The notes below the pieces were generated by a model. That model saw only the letters and a program-made list of their open reading frames with translations. It was not told the DNA's origin and ran no database searches. This document shows positions 45,205 through 55,127 of a stretch of 64,000 nucleotides of DNA, one piece after another (the stretch's first letter is position 1; each line of letters begins with the position of its first letter). Where the stretch lies: contig OY294067.1 in NCBI GenBank assembly GCA_958510875.1, positions 278,213,242 through 278,277,241 of the forward strand, read 5' to 3'. This stretch comes from Endomychus coccineus. Lineage: Eukaryota; Arthropoda; Insecta; Coleoptera; Endomychidae. The position numbers and the translations under genes were made by a program.

Positions 45205-48064
45205 TTTTTGGAGGTCTTTTAATGTTCCTAAGATGGTAGCTGCGTTTATCGGTTTGTATTATTTGTTTTTCGATATCGGTAGCTATTGGTGTGATTTTCG
45301 GTCTAAATTTGTTTTGAACTTTTGTAGCTCGCCTAACTTCCTTTGGGTACAGTGATTGGTCTGGGATAATATCTACAATGTCTTTACCTTCATTAAATTT
45401 TGTTACTAATTTTTTCTTCTGGTCTACTAGTTGCTGGTTCAATTGTCTATATAGTAATTCGGTCTGTTCTTTATGAGTTTGAACATAGTTAGTCATAAGC
45501 AGTTTTTTGCAATTGATGTCAAAAGGATCATCTAGGTCTAAGTGTCCTGAAATGACTTCAATGGGTTTTTTACCTGTAGAAGAATGTATACTGTTATTGT
45601 AGGCAAGAATTGCATATAGTGTTTTATTTTTTAAAATGTCCGAAGGAAATTGTTCGTTTAAAAGTCGTATGTGTTCTAAAAGGGTGCTATGTAGTCTTTC
45701 GACTAGACCATTTGATTTCGGGTTTTCAGGTGTGATAAAGTGAATATTGATTTTGTGTAGTTCGAGCAATTCTTTCAGAGTATTGTTCTTGAATTCTGAC
45801 CCGTTATCACTTATGACGCTTTTAGGAATTCCTAGATATGAGAAAAATTTAAGTAAGCATGGAATTATATCTAGGGCGCTCAAACTAGGTAATTCGTAGA
45901 TCTGCGCGTATTTTGAAAATGCGTCAATGATAGTTAAAAAGTTTTGCTTTTGAATTTTGATAGTATCGATATGTATGATTTCAAACGGCTTAGAAGGCGT
46001 TGGTGTGAGAGTAATACCTAAATTAAGAGGATGTCGCTCGTACTTGGCCCGTTGACAAATGTCACAAGTATTTATGTAAGTTTGTATGGAATTATGCATA
46101 TTGGGCCAGTAATATAATTTTTTAATGCGATTTTCTGTTTCATTTATTCCTCGGTGGTTCGTTTTGCTTTCATGGTAATTCTTAATTACTTCCGGAATAG
46201 TGTCTTGCGGGACATCTGTTAACTTTGTCTTTGTACAGATAAATTTATAATGCGGCCATCTGAATGTTTTTTGTATAATTTTGCAAAATTGATAGTATGT
46301 ATCCTCTGGATTGAAATGAAAATAATAAGTAACTGTTGGTACTATATATTCTTTAATAAACTTAATTATTTCGTCGTGGATATTAGTTTTACTAATTTGT
46401 ACGATGATTCGTTGTTTGTTTGGAAAAGGTCTAATTAATTTTGGTTTAACGGGTGAATGATTAACTATTTGGATTTCTATTTGGTTTTGACCTTTGTTCA
46501 AGATTGTTTCAGAAATCGGGATTTCTATAACCGTGTTTTCTTGTCTGTTGGAGTGACAAGTTCCGTCGTTATCGTTTTGTTCGTCGTTATTATCATCGTC
46601 AGGAACGTCTATTTGCGATTGGTCGTCTTTATTAGCGATTATTGATTCTTTGTCTATTTGATCGTGTAGTTTCTTGTTAAAATCGTCAATGTATTCAAAT
46701 ATGTTATGACTCTCGTTGGATTCGTTAATATTTATTTCAATGCGACTAAGGGCATCAGCGTTCGCGTTCAATTTGCCTTTCTTGTAGAATATTTGATAGT
46801 CATATTCTTCGAGTTTTAGCCGCCAACGTACAAGTTTTGAATTGGGCTCTTTCAGAGAGAAGAGCCATTGCAACGACTTATGGTCAGCTAAGATATTAAA
46901 TTTCTGACCAAAAAGGTATGGTCGAAAGTATTTTACGGCAAATATTATAGCGAGCAGTTCTTTTTCGATTGTAGAGTAATTTAGTTCGGACTCGTTAAGG
47001 GTTCGTGAAGCGTATGCTATGGGTAAGTCTTTACCAATAGGGCCTTGTGAAAGCACGGCCCCAACGGCTACGTTGCTTGCATCTGTGGTCAGATTAAAAG
47101 TCTTAGTAAAGTCAGGGTACTGAAGTATGGGTTCATTTATCAGTAGATTTTTGCATGTTTCAAAACAGGAGATAAATTCCGTATTGTGAGTAATAGTCGC
47201 ATTCTTTTTCAAGCATTTGGTGAGGGGTTTAGTTAAATTAGCGAAATTGTTTATGAATTTTCTATAGTAACCAAGGAGCCCCAAAAAGCCTTTCAGTTGC
47301 TTTTGAGTTTTCGGTATTGGGAATTGTTTTATCGCTACTATTTTTTCTGGATTTGGCTTAATCCCTTGTGGGGTGATCACATGTCCTAAATAGTTGACCT
47401 CTTTTCTAAGGAATTCAGATTTATCTAGTTGAATTGTTAGATTGGATTCTCGTAGTCTTTGAAAGACTTCTCTCAAACTTACATGGTGTTCTTGTAGCGA
47501 GACACTGAATATAATAATATCGTCTAGATAGACGAGGCAGCGTTCATTTTGTATGCCTCTCAATATATTATCCATGGCTCTTTGGAACGTTGCGGGCGCA
47601 TTTTTTAGGCCAAAGGGCATACGGACGTATTCGTAGTGGCCATTTTCGACACTAAATGCTGTTTTTTGTATGTCGGCCGGGTCCATCTCTATTTGGTGAA
47701 AACCGGAAGAGAGATCAAGGGTCGTGAAATACTGACAGCGACCTAATTTGTCTAAAATATCTGTAATATTGGGAAGGGGGTATTTGTCTGAAATAGTTTT
47801 TGAATTGATGTTTCGATAGTCTATTACGACTCGCCATTTTTGTTTATCGCTAGCATCAAGTTTCTTAGGAACTATCCAAATCGGAGAGTTCCAAGCAGAG
47901 CTGCTGGGTCTAATGATTTTTTCGTCAAGCATCTTTTGAATTTGAGTTTGAACTTCTTCTTTGTGAACGAATGGATACCGATAAGTTTTAGAATAAATTG
48001 GAATTTCATCTAGTCTTAATTTGATGTTTAACTTTATGGGTAAAACTAAGCGGTTTATTTTCAT
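45119..48064 (-). CDS. pol: Errantivirus pol, reverse transcriptase / RNase H / integrase part
   Basis: 981 codons open. Reverse transcriptase: LDLSSGF with D117, RMPFGLKNAPATFQ at 148-161, and YLDD at 179-182. RNase H: TTDAS with D328, then EKELLAIIFAVKYF and ADHKS with D394. Integrase: an HHCC zinc motif ending CDICQRAKY, then IHIDTIK, VISDNGSEF and NPKSNGLVERLH, giving the D,D35E triad. A basic tail follows. All catalytic motifs are visible, so the domains look intact. The frame is offset from the protease frame upstream, with a 59-nt overlap; the first residues here are out of the natural context, so the ATG at 48064 is probably not a real start. Confidence 0.9.
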   Translation of the reverse strand: MKINRLVLPIKLNIKLRLDEIPIYSKTYRYPFVHKEEVQTQIQKMLDEKIIRPSSSAWNSPIWIVPKKLDASDKQKWRVVIDYRNINSKTISDKYPLPNITDILDKLGRCQYFTTLDLSSGFHQIEMDPADIQKTAFSVENGHYEYVRMPFGLKNAPATFQRAMDNILRGIQNERCLVYLDDIIIFSVSLQEHHVSLREVFQRLRESNLTIQLDKSEFLRKEVNYLGHVITPQGIKPNPEKIVAIKQFPIPKTQKQLKGFLGLLGYYRKFINNFANLTKPLTKCLKKNATITHNTEFISCFETCKNLLINEPILQYPDFTKTFNLTTDASNVAVGAVLSQGPIGKDLPIAYASRTLNESELNYSTIEKELLAIIFAVKYFRPYLFGQKFNILADHKSLQWLFSLKEPNSKLVRWRLKLEEYDYQIFYKKGKLNANADALSRIEININESNESHNIFEYIDDFNKKLHDQIDKESIIANKDDQSQIDVPDDDNNDEQNDNDGTCHSNRQENTVIEIPISETILNKGQNQIEIQIVNHSPVKPKLIRPFPNKQRIIVQISKTNIHDEIIKFIKEYIVPTVTYYFHFNPEDTYYQFCKIIQKTFRWPHYKFICTKTKLTDVPQDTIPEVIKNYHESKTNHRGINETENRIKKLYYWPNMHNSIQTYINTCDICQRAKYERHPLNLGITLTPTPSKPFEIIHIDTIKIQKQNFLTIIDAFSKYAQIYELPSLSALDIIPCLLKFFSYLGIPKSVISDNGSEFKNNTLKELLELHKINIHFITPENPKSNGLVERLHSTLLEHIRLLNEQFPSDILKNKTLYAILAYNNSIHSSTGKKPIEVISGHLDLDDPFDINCKKLLMTNYVQTHKEQTELLYRQLNQQLVDQKKKLVTKFNEGKDIVDIIPDQSLYPKEVRRATKVQNKFRPKITPIATDIEKQIIQTDKRSYHLRNIKRPPKIDNKELFQVRPDRNAADAGSSGSKEPEK

Positions 48065-48848
48065 TGTGAAAGATATCTGAATATTCTTTAACTAATTTTT
48101 GTATAGCGGTTTTTTCTTCGTTGTTCATGTGTTCTGTTCTTATTTCTGGTAGTTTATTTTGTGAGCATTCGAAACTATTGAAGTTTGAATTTTTGTAAAT
48201 CTGAGATTGATATTCTACGGGAGAAATTAATTTAGTTGTAAGAGGTTGAACATTAATAGGTTCGGAGAAATCGAGCTCAGCTTTTTGTTCTGTTTTATTA
48301 ATTATAGATACGTAAGCTTCATGATTTTTTGTTGTTGTTACACATGAGAGTATCTCACAACCGTGTGATTCTATATGCGGTACAATGACATCTCCATGTG
48401 CAATTGATGTTCTGATTTTTATAAACTGCCCACAACGTAGTTCTAACGAATGGGTATTTATCTGTTTTTGAGGAATATGTTGGAATTTAATTTTCAGTTT
48501 TACAAATGGAGTTATTAATAGTTTATTCTTGAAATCTAAAGTAGCGTGTAAAAATTCTAAGTTATCTAACCCTATCAAACCTTTAAATATATTGTGGAAC
48601 TTAAACAAGTAGAATTTCATTTGTTCGCCTGGTCGATTAAATATTTGGGGTATGTCCATCCATCCACTATATTTGTGAGCGGACGTTGAAAATGTATTAG
48701 ACACAATGAAAGGATCGTACTGTATAGTGTTAGGAATAATTTGTTCGGCAATGTCAGGATCAATAAATGACTTAGTGGCTCCTGTATCAATTAGGAATTT
48801 AACATTATTCAAATTTGGAAATGTTACATAGGGTAATTTGCTCGTGTG
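48006..48848 (-). CDS. pol: Errantivirus pol, protease and linker, separated by a frame break
   Basis: Opens after a stop near 48849 and ends at 48006. Contains the aspartic protease active site FLIDTGATKSF (near 48790) and a connecting region of gypsy type that ends just before the RT. It carries no clear AUG. It does not overlap gag: about 25 nt separate the gag stop from where this frame opens. In a functional element gag and pol would be linked by frameshifting, so one of the junctions has probably been altered in this copy. Confidence 0.8.
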   Translation of the reverse strand, partial: HTSKLPYVTFPNLNNVKFLIDTGATKSFIDPDIAEQIIPNTIQYDPFIVSNTFSTSAHKYSGWMDIPQIFNRPGEQMKFYLFKFHNIFKGLIGLDNLEFLHATLDFKNKLLITPFVKLKIKFQHIPQKQINTHSLELRCGQFIKIRTSIAHGDVIVPHIESHGCEILSCVTTTKNHEAYVSIINKTEQKAELDFSEPINVQPLTTKLISPVEYQSQIYKNSNFNSFECSQNKLPEIRTEHMNNEEKTAIQKLVKEYSDIFHNENKPLSFTHKVKHQIKTR

Positions 48849-48871
48849 TTACTCATTGTGGTTAAAAGTTA

Positions 48872-50065
48872 TTATTCGTTGTTGATTGGACCCGAGGCTA
48901 GTACTTGAAAATTTTCGTTCGTTTCTTCGTATGAAATAGGAGATTCTAAAGTTGCTACTTGCACGTCTTGATTAGATTCTTGGTAAATCATTTGCGATTC
49001 GTCAGGGATATAACTGTCTACAATATTATTTCTATCTATCTCATATGTTTCGTTATTAAATAGTTCTTCTGATGTGAAATTACTTTGCGGATTCTGGGAA
49101 TAATTCATAGGTCTCGTAAATGTTTGTCTCGTGCTTAAACTCATAGGAGTAGGCGGTGACGGCTTATAATTCGGGTTATTAGGTCTAAAGACGTTTTTGT
49201 TTTGATTTGCATAAGTTTGTCTATTATTATTAAACTTATACGCTCGAGAATTAGAAGGTGGATTATGTTTATTAAATTGCCTAGATTGAACATTTATAGG
49301 TTGTGAGGGAAAGTTCTGATTATTTTGTCTCGGCTGATATGGTCTCAATTGTGTAGGAGAATATTTATTCTTATCGTTTGTATTTTGTTGGATAGTTACA
49401 GGCTTTTGGTAATATCTAACGCTATTCTCTTCGTTAATATAAAATAAGGCCGTCTGCATATCATTCGGACGCATAGCACGGATGGAACTGCCAAGAGGCT
49501 CTTTCAATCCGGCTAGAAATGTTTTTAAAGCTAGTTTATTAAACAAACCCTTTTTTATGAGTTTACCTGCATCGGTTTCCTCATGGGTTTCTACATAAGA
49601 GCAAAGTAAATTTAACAAATTTATGATTTTATCATAAAACTGTAAAGAATTTTCGGCAGTTTGCTTAGTTAGAACAAGATCACGTATTAAACAGATCTCG
49701 TCCCTCTGATCACTAAAATTCCTAATTAAGGTATCTTTTAATTGTTGCCATGTAGTGACTGTTTGCAAATTCATGGCAATTTTTGCATTGCCTGTTAATT
49801 TATTAATTATTGATTTTAATATGAATATATTTAGAAAATTGTTAGGATCGTTATTCACAAATGTGTTTATGATCGTTTCTGCACTAGTTAAAAACTCTTT
49901 CAACTCGTTCGGATTACCATCGTATTGTGGTACGCAAGAGAGATATTCAGGTTTAAAAGTTAATGCCATATTTGTATTATTAAAATTAATATTATCAGGA
50001 TTCTGGGAATTATTGGAAATGGATAGGACTTCGATTGCTTCGATTAACTGATCGAAGTCAGACAT
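48872..50065 (-). CDS. gag: Errantivirus Gag
   Basis: 397 residues, open. Retrotransposon-type capsid core at about residues 40-220 (FKPEYLSCVPQYDGNPNELK, WQQLKDTLIRNFSDQRDEI, TFLAGLKEPLGSSIRAM), then a Gln/Asn/Pro-rich basic tail (about 220-330). No CCHC zinc knuckle, as is usual for errantivirus Gag. It starts about 220 nt downstream of the 5' LTR. Confidence 0.88.
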   Translation of the reverse strand: MSDFDQLIEAIEVLSISNNSQNPDNINFNNTNMALTFKPEYLSCVPQYDGNPNELKEFLTSAETIINTFVNNDPNNFLNIFILKSIINKLTGNAKIAMNLQTVTTWQQLKDTLIRNFSDQRDEICLIRDLVLTKQTAENSLQFYDKIINLLNLLCSYVETHEETDAGKLIKKGLFNKLALKTFLAGLKEPLGSSIRAMRPNDMQTALFYINEENSVRYYQKPVTIQQNTNDKNKYSPTQLRPYQPRQNNQNFPSQPINVQSRQFNKHNPPSNSRAYKFNNNRQTYANQNKNVFRPNNPNYKPSPPTPMSLSTRQTFTRPMNYSQNPQSNFTSEELFNNETYEIDRNNIVDSYIPDESQMIYQESNQDVQVATLESPISYEETNENFQVLASGPINNE

Positions 50066-50266
50066 GTACCAATTATCAAAAATTTATCACTCACCCTAGA
50101 AATATAGCGACGAGTGGATTCATTGAATGTACTTCCTAGGTGTCCGCCTGCGATAGGTGTGGTTATCCTATTTTCTGGATGCCAACTCGGTCCTAGTGGT
50201 TTGAGGTTTTCTGGACACTGGATTAACCGTAGAAACAGTAGGAACTTCTCGATGAAATCCTCCCAG

Positions 50267-50284
50267 TATCCTACCGACTGCGCC
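50267..50284 (-). other. Primer-binding site, tRNA-Ser type
   Basis: Directly inside the 5' LTR the minus strand reads ggcgcagtcggtaggat. With the final T of the LTR this is complementary to 18 bases at the 3' end (CCA included) of insect tRNA-Ser as I recall it. The one-base overlap of LTR and primer site is usual in errantiviruses. Confidence 0.8.
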
Positions 50285-50512
50285 AGTTAACTTAGGGGTT
50301 TTTTTAAATAACTTTTTAAAAACACAAATTAACTTTATTATAAATCACGATGAGAAATAACAGCTGCTTTCGACAAAGTTACAAACAAGAATGAATCTAA
50401 AACATGACATTATATTAAATGAAGGTTCATGATAATGAAATAGGATATATATGTTGACTACGATGAATTACGTGTCTTATTATAATATTGTGTGAGAATC
50501 GTTCATATAACT
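50285..50512 (-). repeat. 5' LTR of the errantivirus
   Basis: 228 bp, same ends as the 3' LTR. It should carry the promoter; no TATA box can be assigned with certainty. Followed on the plus strand by TGCA and the continuing BS-like fragment. Confidence 0.93.
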
Positions 50513-50516
50513 TGCA

Positions 50517-50640
50517 CCATTGGGAAACTCTGACCCATCACTCATCACTATGAATTGTCTTTATATTACTCCACGAACCAATCCACTAAAACCAAAGAGA
50601 TGTTAAGATAGAGTGCGCGAGCGACTATTTACGTGACCGG
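50517..50640 (+). mobile_element. Jockey/BS-like endonuclease fragment, 3' of the errantivirus
   Basis: Continues the fragment that ends at 43246 (LGNSD..LITMNCLYITPRTNP), where the SDH of the endonuclease has become SDP. Shows that the errantivirus inserted into an already decayed non-LTR copy. Confidence 0.55.
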
Positions 50641-50693
50641 TTTTAAGATATATAATCCGTATGGTGGGGGGATTTTACGTAGATGCTTATACT

Positions 50694-51928
50694 GGGTTCC
50701 CCATAATAGACTACCCATTTTATATTATTAATAAATTCCCTACGAGATAACTAAATAGGTTGTTCTCTGTGGGATTATCTTCTGTAGTCTTTGGGATTTA
50801 AGTAAATTAATAATCAAGTAGGCGCCTGTCACAAATAAATTTTAAATTAATAATTTCGTGGAACGCCATTTTTCTACGAGAAGTTTGTTAGTTTTCATCA
50901 ATAATTATTTAATTTTTTTGCTTTGAGACATTATTGCAACATCCGTTTGAACTTTCATGGATTACTCAGTCCAACAACGTGTGTTTTGTGTAGCAACTTA
51001 CATAAGAAGCAATTCGATAGAAGAAGTTAGGCGTGCATTCTGGCGTCAGTTTAATAACAACAATAGGGGTCACGCGCCAAATCGTAAAACTATTAAGTTA
51101 TGGGTTCGTCATTGGCGTGAAAATGGTTCTGTACAAAATTTGAAGAAGCCTGGACGTCGAAGAACAGTTCACACACCAGAAAATATTGAACGAGTTAGAA
51201 TTGCGTTTACGAGAAGTCCTAAAAGATCTGCTAATCGACAAACCTTTATCCTAGGAATATCGAAGGGAAGCTTGGATCGAATTATTCAAAGGGATTTAAA
51301 ATTTTATCCCTATAAATACCAAACAGAATTTTAGATACTGGTCAAATGAAAATCCTCGTCAAATCTTTACACAGAATCTCCATAATCCAAAAGTTTTTGT
51401 GTGGTGTGGAGTGGGATCTTTTGGTATTATTGGCCTTTATTTTTTTGAGGATGAAAATAACCGCGCTGTAACAGTAACATCCGAGCGCTACGTTAATATG
51501 CTAGAGACATTGCTCATTCCAGAATTAAATAGACGAGGATTACTAAACAATGCCTTACTATTCCAACAAGATGGGGCAACAGCTCATACCGCCTTCGAGG
51601 CCCCCCGACTTAACGGCACCCGATTTTTTCCTGTGGGGATATTTAAAAGCCAAAGTCAAAATTCGTGAAGAAGTTGAAGGAATAGACGAAGGTTTGCTAC
51701 GCCGTGTAATGAATCACTTCTTATCTAATATTGAAAAATGTGTTGAAGTTGGTCAAAGTCATTTGGAAGACGTGATTTTTAAAAGTTAGAATTGAATTAG
51801 CCAAATATTTATAAGATATCATAAATCCCAAAGGGTTAGCTGTAATTTAGTAAAATAAAAAGTTTGTTTTGTTAACTAAAAAAATTTTAATTCAAATATT
51901 AAAATGGGTAGTCTATTATGGGGAACCC
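50694..51928 (+). mobile_element. Mariner-like element with perfect 29-bp TIRs, transposase broken
   Basis: The TIRs gggttccccataatagacta... (50694-50722) and their exact reverse complement (51900-51928) bound 1235 bp. The plus strand encodes transposase pieces: 50957-51334 (N-terminal double HTH: MDYSVQQRVFCVATYIRSN, ENGSVQNLKKPGRRRTVHTP), 51399-51590 (WCGVGSFGIIGLYFFED, LFQQDGATAHTA with the second catalytic Asp) and 51590-51789 (PPDLTAPDFFLWGYLKAKV with the third). The part holding the first catalytic Asp is deleted, and a further small deletion lies before PPDL. TA is present at the right end but reads CT at the left. Confidence 0.87.
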
Positions 51929-51949
51929 TATAGTTGCATAAAGCACAAT

Positions 51950-54900
51950 CAGAACCCATTTTTTCACAGAAGATAAATGCAAAAAATAGTCCTAAACAAA
52001 ATATTGTTGATTTATAAAGCCCAGAGATACCACTGAACATAGCATCTCTCTGGTAAGGAGCAGACAGACCAATCTCTCTGGTGAGAAGAGGGGATGAATC
52101 TCGTAGCTTAATCTCAGTCTGTTATTGAACAATGCATTTATTGCGCTAGCGCACAATATCCTTACATCTCTCTGATTATAACTCGGCCGACTGGAATGGT
52201 CTTCGCATGTTTTCCTCCGAGTTTCCTTGGAAAAAAGTATGTTTTGAATCTGATGACCCAATGCTATGTGACACAGAGATCCCGGATAGTATCAGGCTAG
52301 CAATGGAAACTTACATACCCCATACCAACAAATCACCATCACGAGGGTTCAAGGGCCAACGCTTCGGAACAAACAGCATACGGTCGTTGATGCGGTAACC
52401 CATGTCTGGAGGCAGAACAGAATATGTTGAAGCCAGAAATATGTGCAATGAAACATTAAACATTTCGAAAGAGGCATATAATTCCAAAATAAGATCGAAG
52501 CTTATCGAATACTCGAATGGCTCCCGTTCGTCAAAGCAAATGGTAGAAATGTCCCTTCCGGTTCAGTCCCCCCCCTAACCAAAGATGATGGCACACGGGC
52601 CACTACACCACAAGAGAAAGCCAACCAATTTGCTGGAAAGTTTGAAGCAAATTCCACTTTGGATCCACAAGCGAAGTGCCCTCCTAATATTGCTGTCATC
52701 GATATAGTCAGAGAGCTGTAGGCCATTTCCTTACAGGTATTTAAAGCTTCTGCTTCAATGATAGTACATTTGTCATCAGGTGCTCCGAACCCCCTGACGA
52801 ATTTAGAAACTTTCCAAGGTGGTATGTAGGGTATCCTAGGGCACGTAGGGCTGAATCCGGTGAGTGCCTGCTTTTTCTATTTAAAGTTGGATATGGTCAA
52901 GACCATACTCCCTTACAAATTGCAAACATGCAGATGGTCCAGAAAAACCACAAAGCAGAAATGTTAGTCATGGAAACTTTTGGCGGCAGTTTGAAAACAT
53001 TCAAATTTTCAAAATTCGTTTCAATAGTGGAAGAATGAGAAAGCAGAACTTTTCATCTAACGACAGTCGACCTATAGAAAAATTAATAAAAATCTACTTT
53101 CACCGTCAAAATTTGAATTTTTTCAAACTGCCGCCAAAAGTTTTTTCATGACTACTAACATTTCTGCTTTGTGTTTTTTTTTCACTTTTCCACAGCCTAA
53201 AATATGTAGGCAAAGTTTGAAGCACTCACCGGACTTTTCACCAACAAAATTTTCCACTGCCATCAGGGAAAATTTGAAATTCGCGGTTTTTGGGCCATAT
53301 CTTAGGATCTGGACCATCTGCGTGTCTGGAGTATGGTCTTGACCATATGTAACTTCAAATAGAAAAGCAGAAACTTACCGGACTTGCAAAAAACTAACTA
53401 CACTTCAGGGTGCCCTAGGGCCTAGGGTATACTACATTCCACCTGGGTAAATTTTGAAATTCGTCAGGGGGTTCAGGGCACCTTTGACAAATATACTATC
53501 ATTGAAGCATAAGCTTTAAATAGCTGTAAGGAAATTGGCCTCCAGTTCTCTGAATAATAGTCATATGCCTGATATTATTGTCTTTCGTCAGTGCACAATT
53601 AGGCGCATTCTGCTTGATCTCAATACCAAAAAGTATATGGGGCCAGACGAAATTCTATCTGTCGTTCTTGAGGAATGTGCACCTGAATTAACACCAGTTA
53701 TTTTGCAGGTTTGTTAACCCTTTCATAAAGACTTGGTGCGTTTCCTTCTAGGAGTCCAACCAATCCCAAGGAAAGGAAAGAAGACCCTCCTTAATAACTA
53801 TAGATCCATTGCACTATTATCTGGGATCTCTAAAGTCATGGAGGAATCAATCAACATTGAGCTCATCCAATACCTAGATAGTTCGAAAATCGTAAATGAC
53901 CGGCACTATGGCTTTCTTCAGCAGAGAGCGACAGGAGACCCGCTTGCCTACGTAGCACATGTATGACAGAAATCTATTGAAACACATGGGGTATCTTCAG
54001 CCGTAACATTGGATATCTCCAAAGCATTTAACCGAGCCTGGCACCAAAACCTTCATGGGAAACTTCGTCATATGGTTTACCGCATCAACTGTCGCTTACT
54101 ATCGAGTTTTCTTTCAGATAGATCACTCTATGTGGTGGTTAACAGAGTATACTCCGATACAATGGTGTTCCACAGGGACCTCTTTTGGCACCAACTTATA
54201 TATATATATTCATATATGGATAAACGATCTACTGGAAATAAACCCCTGTCCCGTCCACAGCTTTGCAGATGATGGAATACTCCATACCGCATTACCATCT
54301 AGATCATCTATACCATCCAATGAAGTCAGAAGAGCGAGGGAGAAGCAGGTTGATGCAATTAATGAAGATCAGGCAAAGATTTTTAAGATGGGGATATCAT
54401 AATCTAATTGAGTTTAATGCAACCAAAAATCAAGCTTGCGTCTTCTCCAGGCGGATCCCACAATTCCTAATATGATGATGTCAGGTACAACTATTCCTAT
54501 GAAATTTTCCATATCCATGCTCGGCATCACCACCAACAGCACCTTCTCATGGGACGATCATGTGAGTCCCATTGCGAAAATCGTTTCACAAAAACTTGGT
54601 TTTCTATTCCTTGCCAAGAGCTAGTTTACATCTCAGAAGCTCCTCATAATCTACAAAGCAACCTGTACTGTTAACATGTTTGGAGTTCGGTTGCCAAGCA
54701 TACGCTGAAGCTCTTGCATTATATCCAGAAGAGAGCTATTCGTCTTATTGATGATGTCATTGACCTATCTAGAATATCGTATAAAGGTGGGAGACTAACT
54801 CTTTTCTATAGATATTTCCATGGTAGGTGTTAATCAGAAATCTCGTTTGTAGTTCCATCATGAGAGTTTCTAGATGGGAGGACTAGACGAGCTCAAACTA

Positions 54901-55127
54901 GTCATTGTCAACCTCGAGACCTGCCGAACTTCTTCCTTCCAAACTTCGTTTTTCCATCGAACAGCGAAGTTGTGGAACTCTTTGCTTAGTTAGGTCTTTC
55001 CTTATGCCTATAACCTCCAAACCTTCAATTAAAATTCGAATGCCCATCTCCTCTCCCTACATTCCACCGCTGGCTCACACGATATTCCTCGAAATTCATA
55101 GGTTTCCCTCTCGTGTAGTCAAAGTAT
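51950..55127 (+). mobile_element. Jockey/BS-like family J element, longest copy, split by a fold-back
   Basis: Plus-strand ORF2 remains: the endonuclease-RT linker (52200-52720), then after the fold-back insert the RT: 53600-53966 (DLNTKKYMGPDEILSVVL, VQPIPRKGKKTLLNNYRSIA), 54009-54272 (LDISKAFNRAW, motif A), FADDG near 54262 (motif C), 54300-54620 (QVDAINEDQAKIFKMG, WDDHVSPIAKIVSQKLGFL) and the family C-terminus 54900-55129 (LETCRTS-like, PPLAHTIFLEIHRFPSRVVK). Many frameshifts. It ends where the next mariner inserted. Confidence 0.75.
52731..53540. repeat. Fold-back element inserted in the family J copy
   Basis: ggccatttccttacag at 52731 pairs with ctgtaaggaaattggcc ending at 53540. The arms match for about 210 bases, and an inner pair (52948-53010 with 53105-53180) extends the palindrome. 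The 64-residue frames on both strands near 53123-53342 are artefacts of the symmetry. No transposase. Confidence 0.8.

Larger units (their letters stand above)
43247..50512 (-). mobile_element. Errantivirus (insect endogenous retrovirus, Ty3/gypsy group), near-complete copy
   Basis: A 7266-bp element on the minus strand: two 228-bp LTRs that differ at only about three positions, a TGCA 4-bp target duplication (43243-43246 and 50513-50516), a tRNA-Ser-type primer site, gag, a pol split by frame changes, an env and a purine tract. The LTRs carry the errantivirus termini AGTTA...TAACT. The similarity of the LTRs means a recent insertion. The target was a BS-like element between genes 2 and 3. 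Env is open; pol has at least one frame break, so the copy is not expected to be self-sufficient. Confidence 0.93.

Noticed and set aside
49755..50051. 98-codon plus-strand open frame
   Set aside because: Antisense to errantivirus Gag.
53123..53342. Overlapping 64-codon frames on both strands
   Set aside because: They are mirror effects of the fold-back at 52731-53540.
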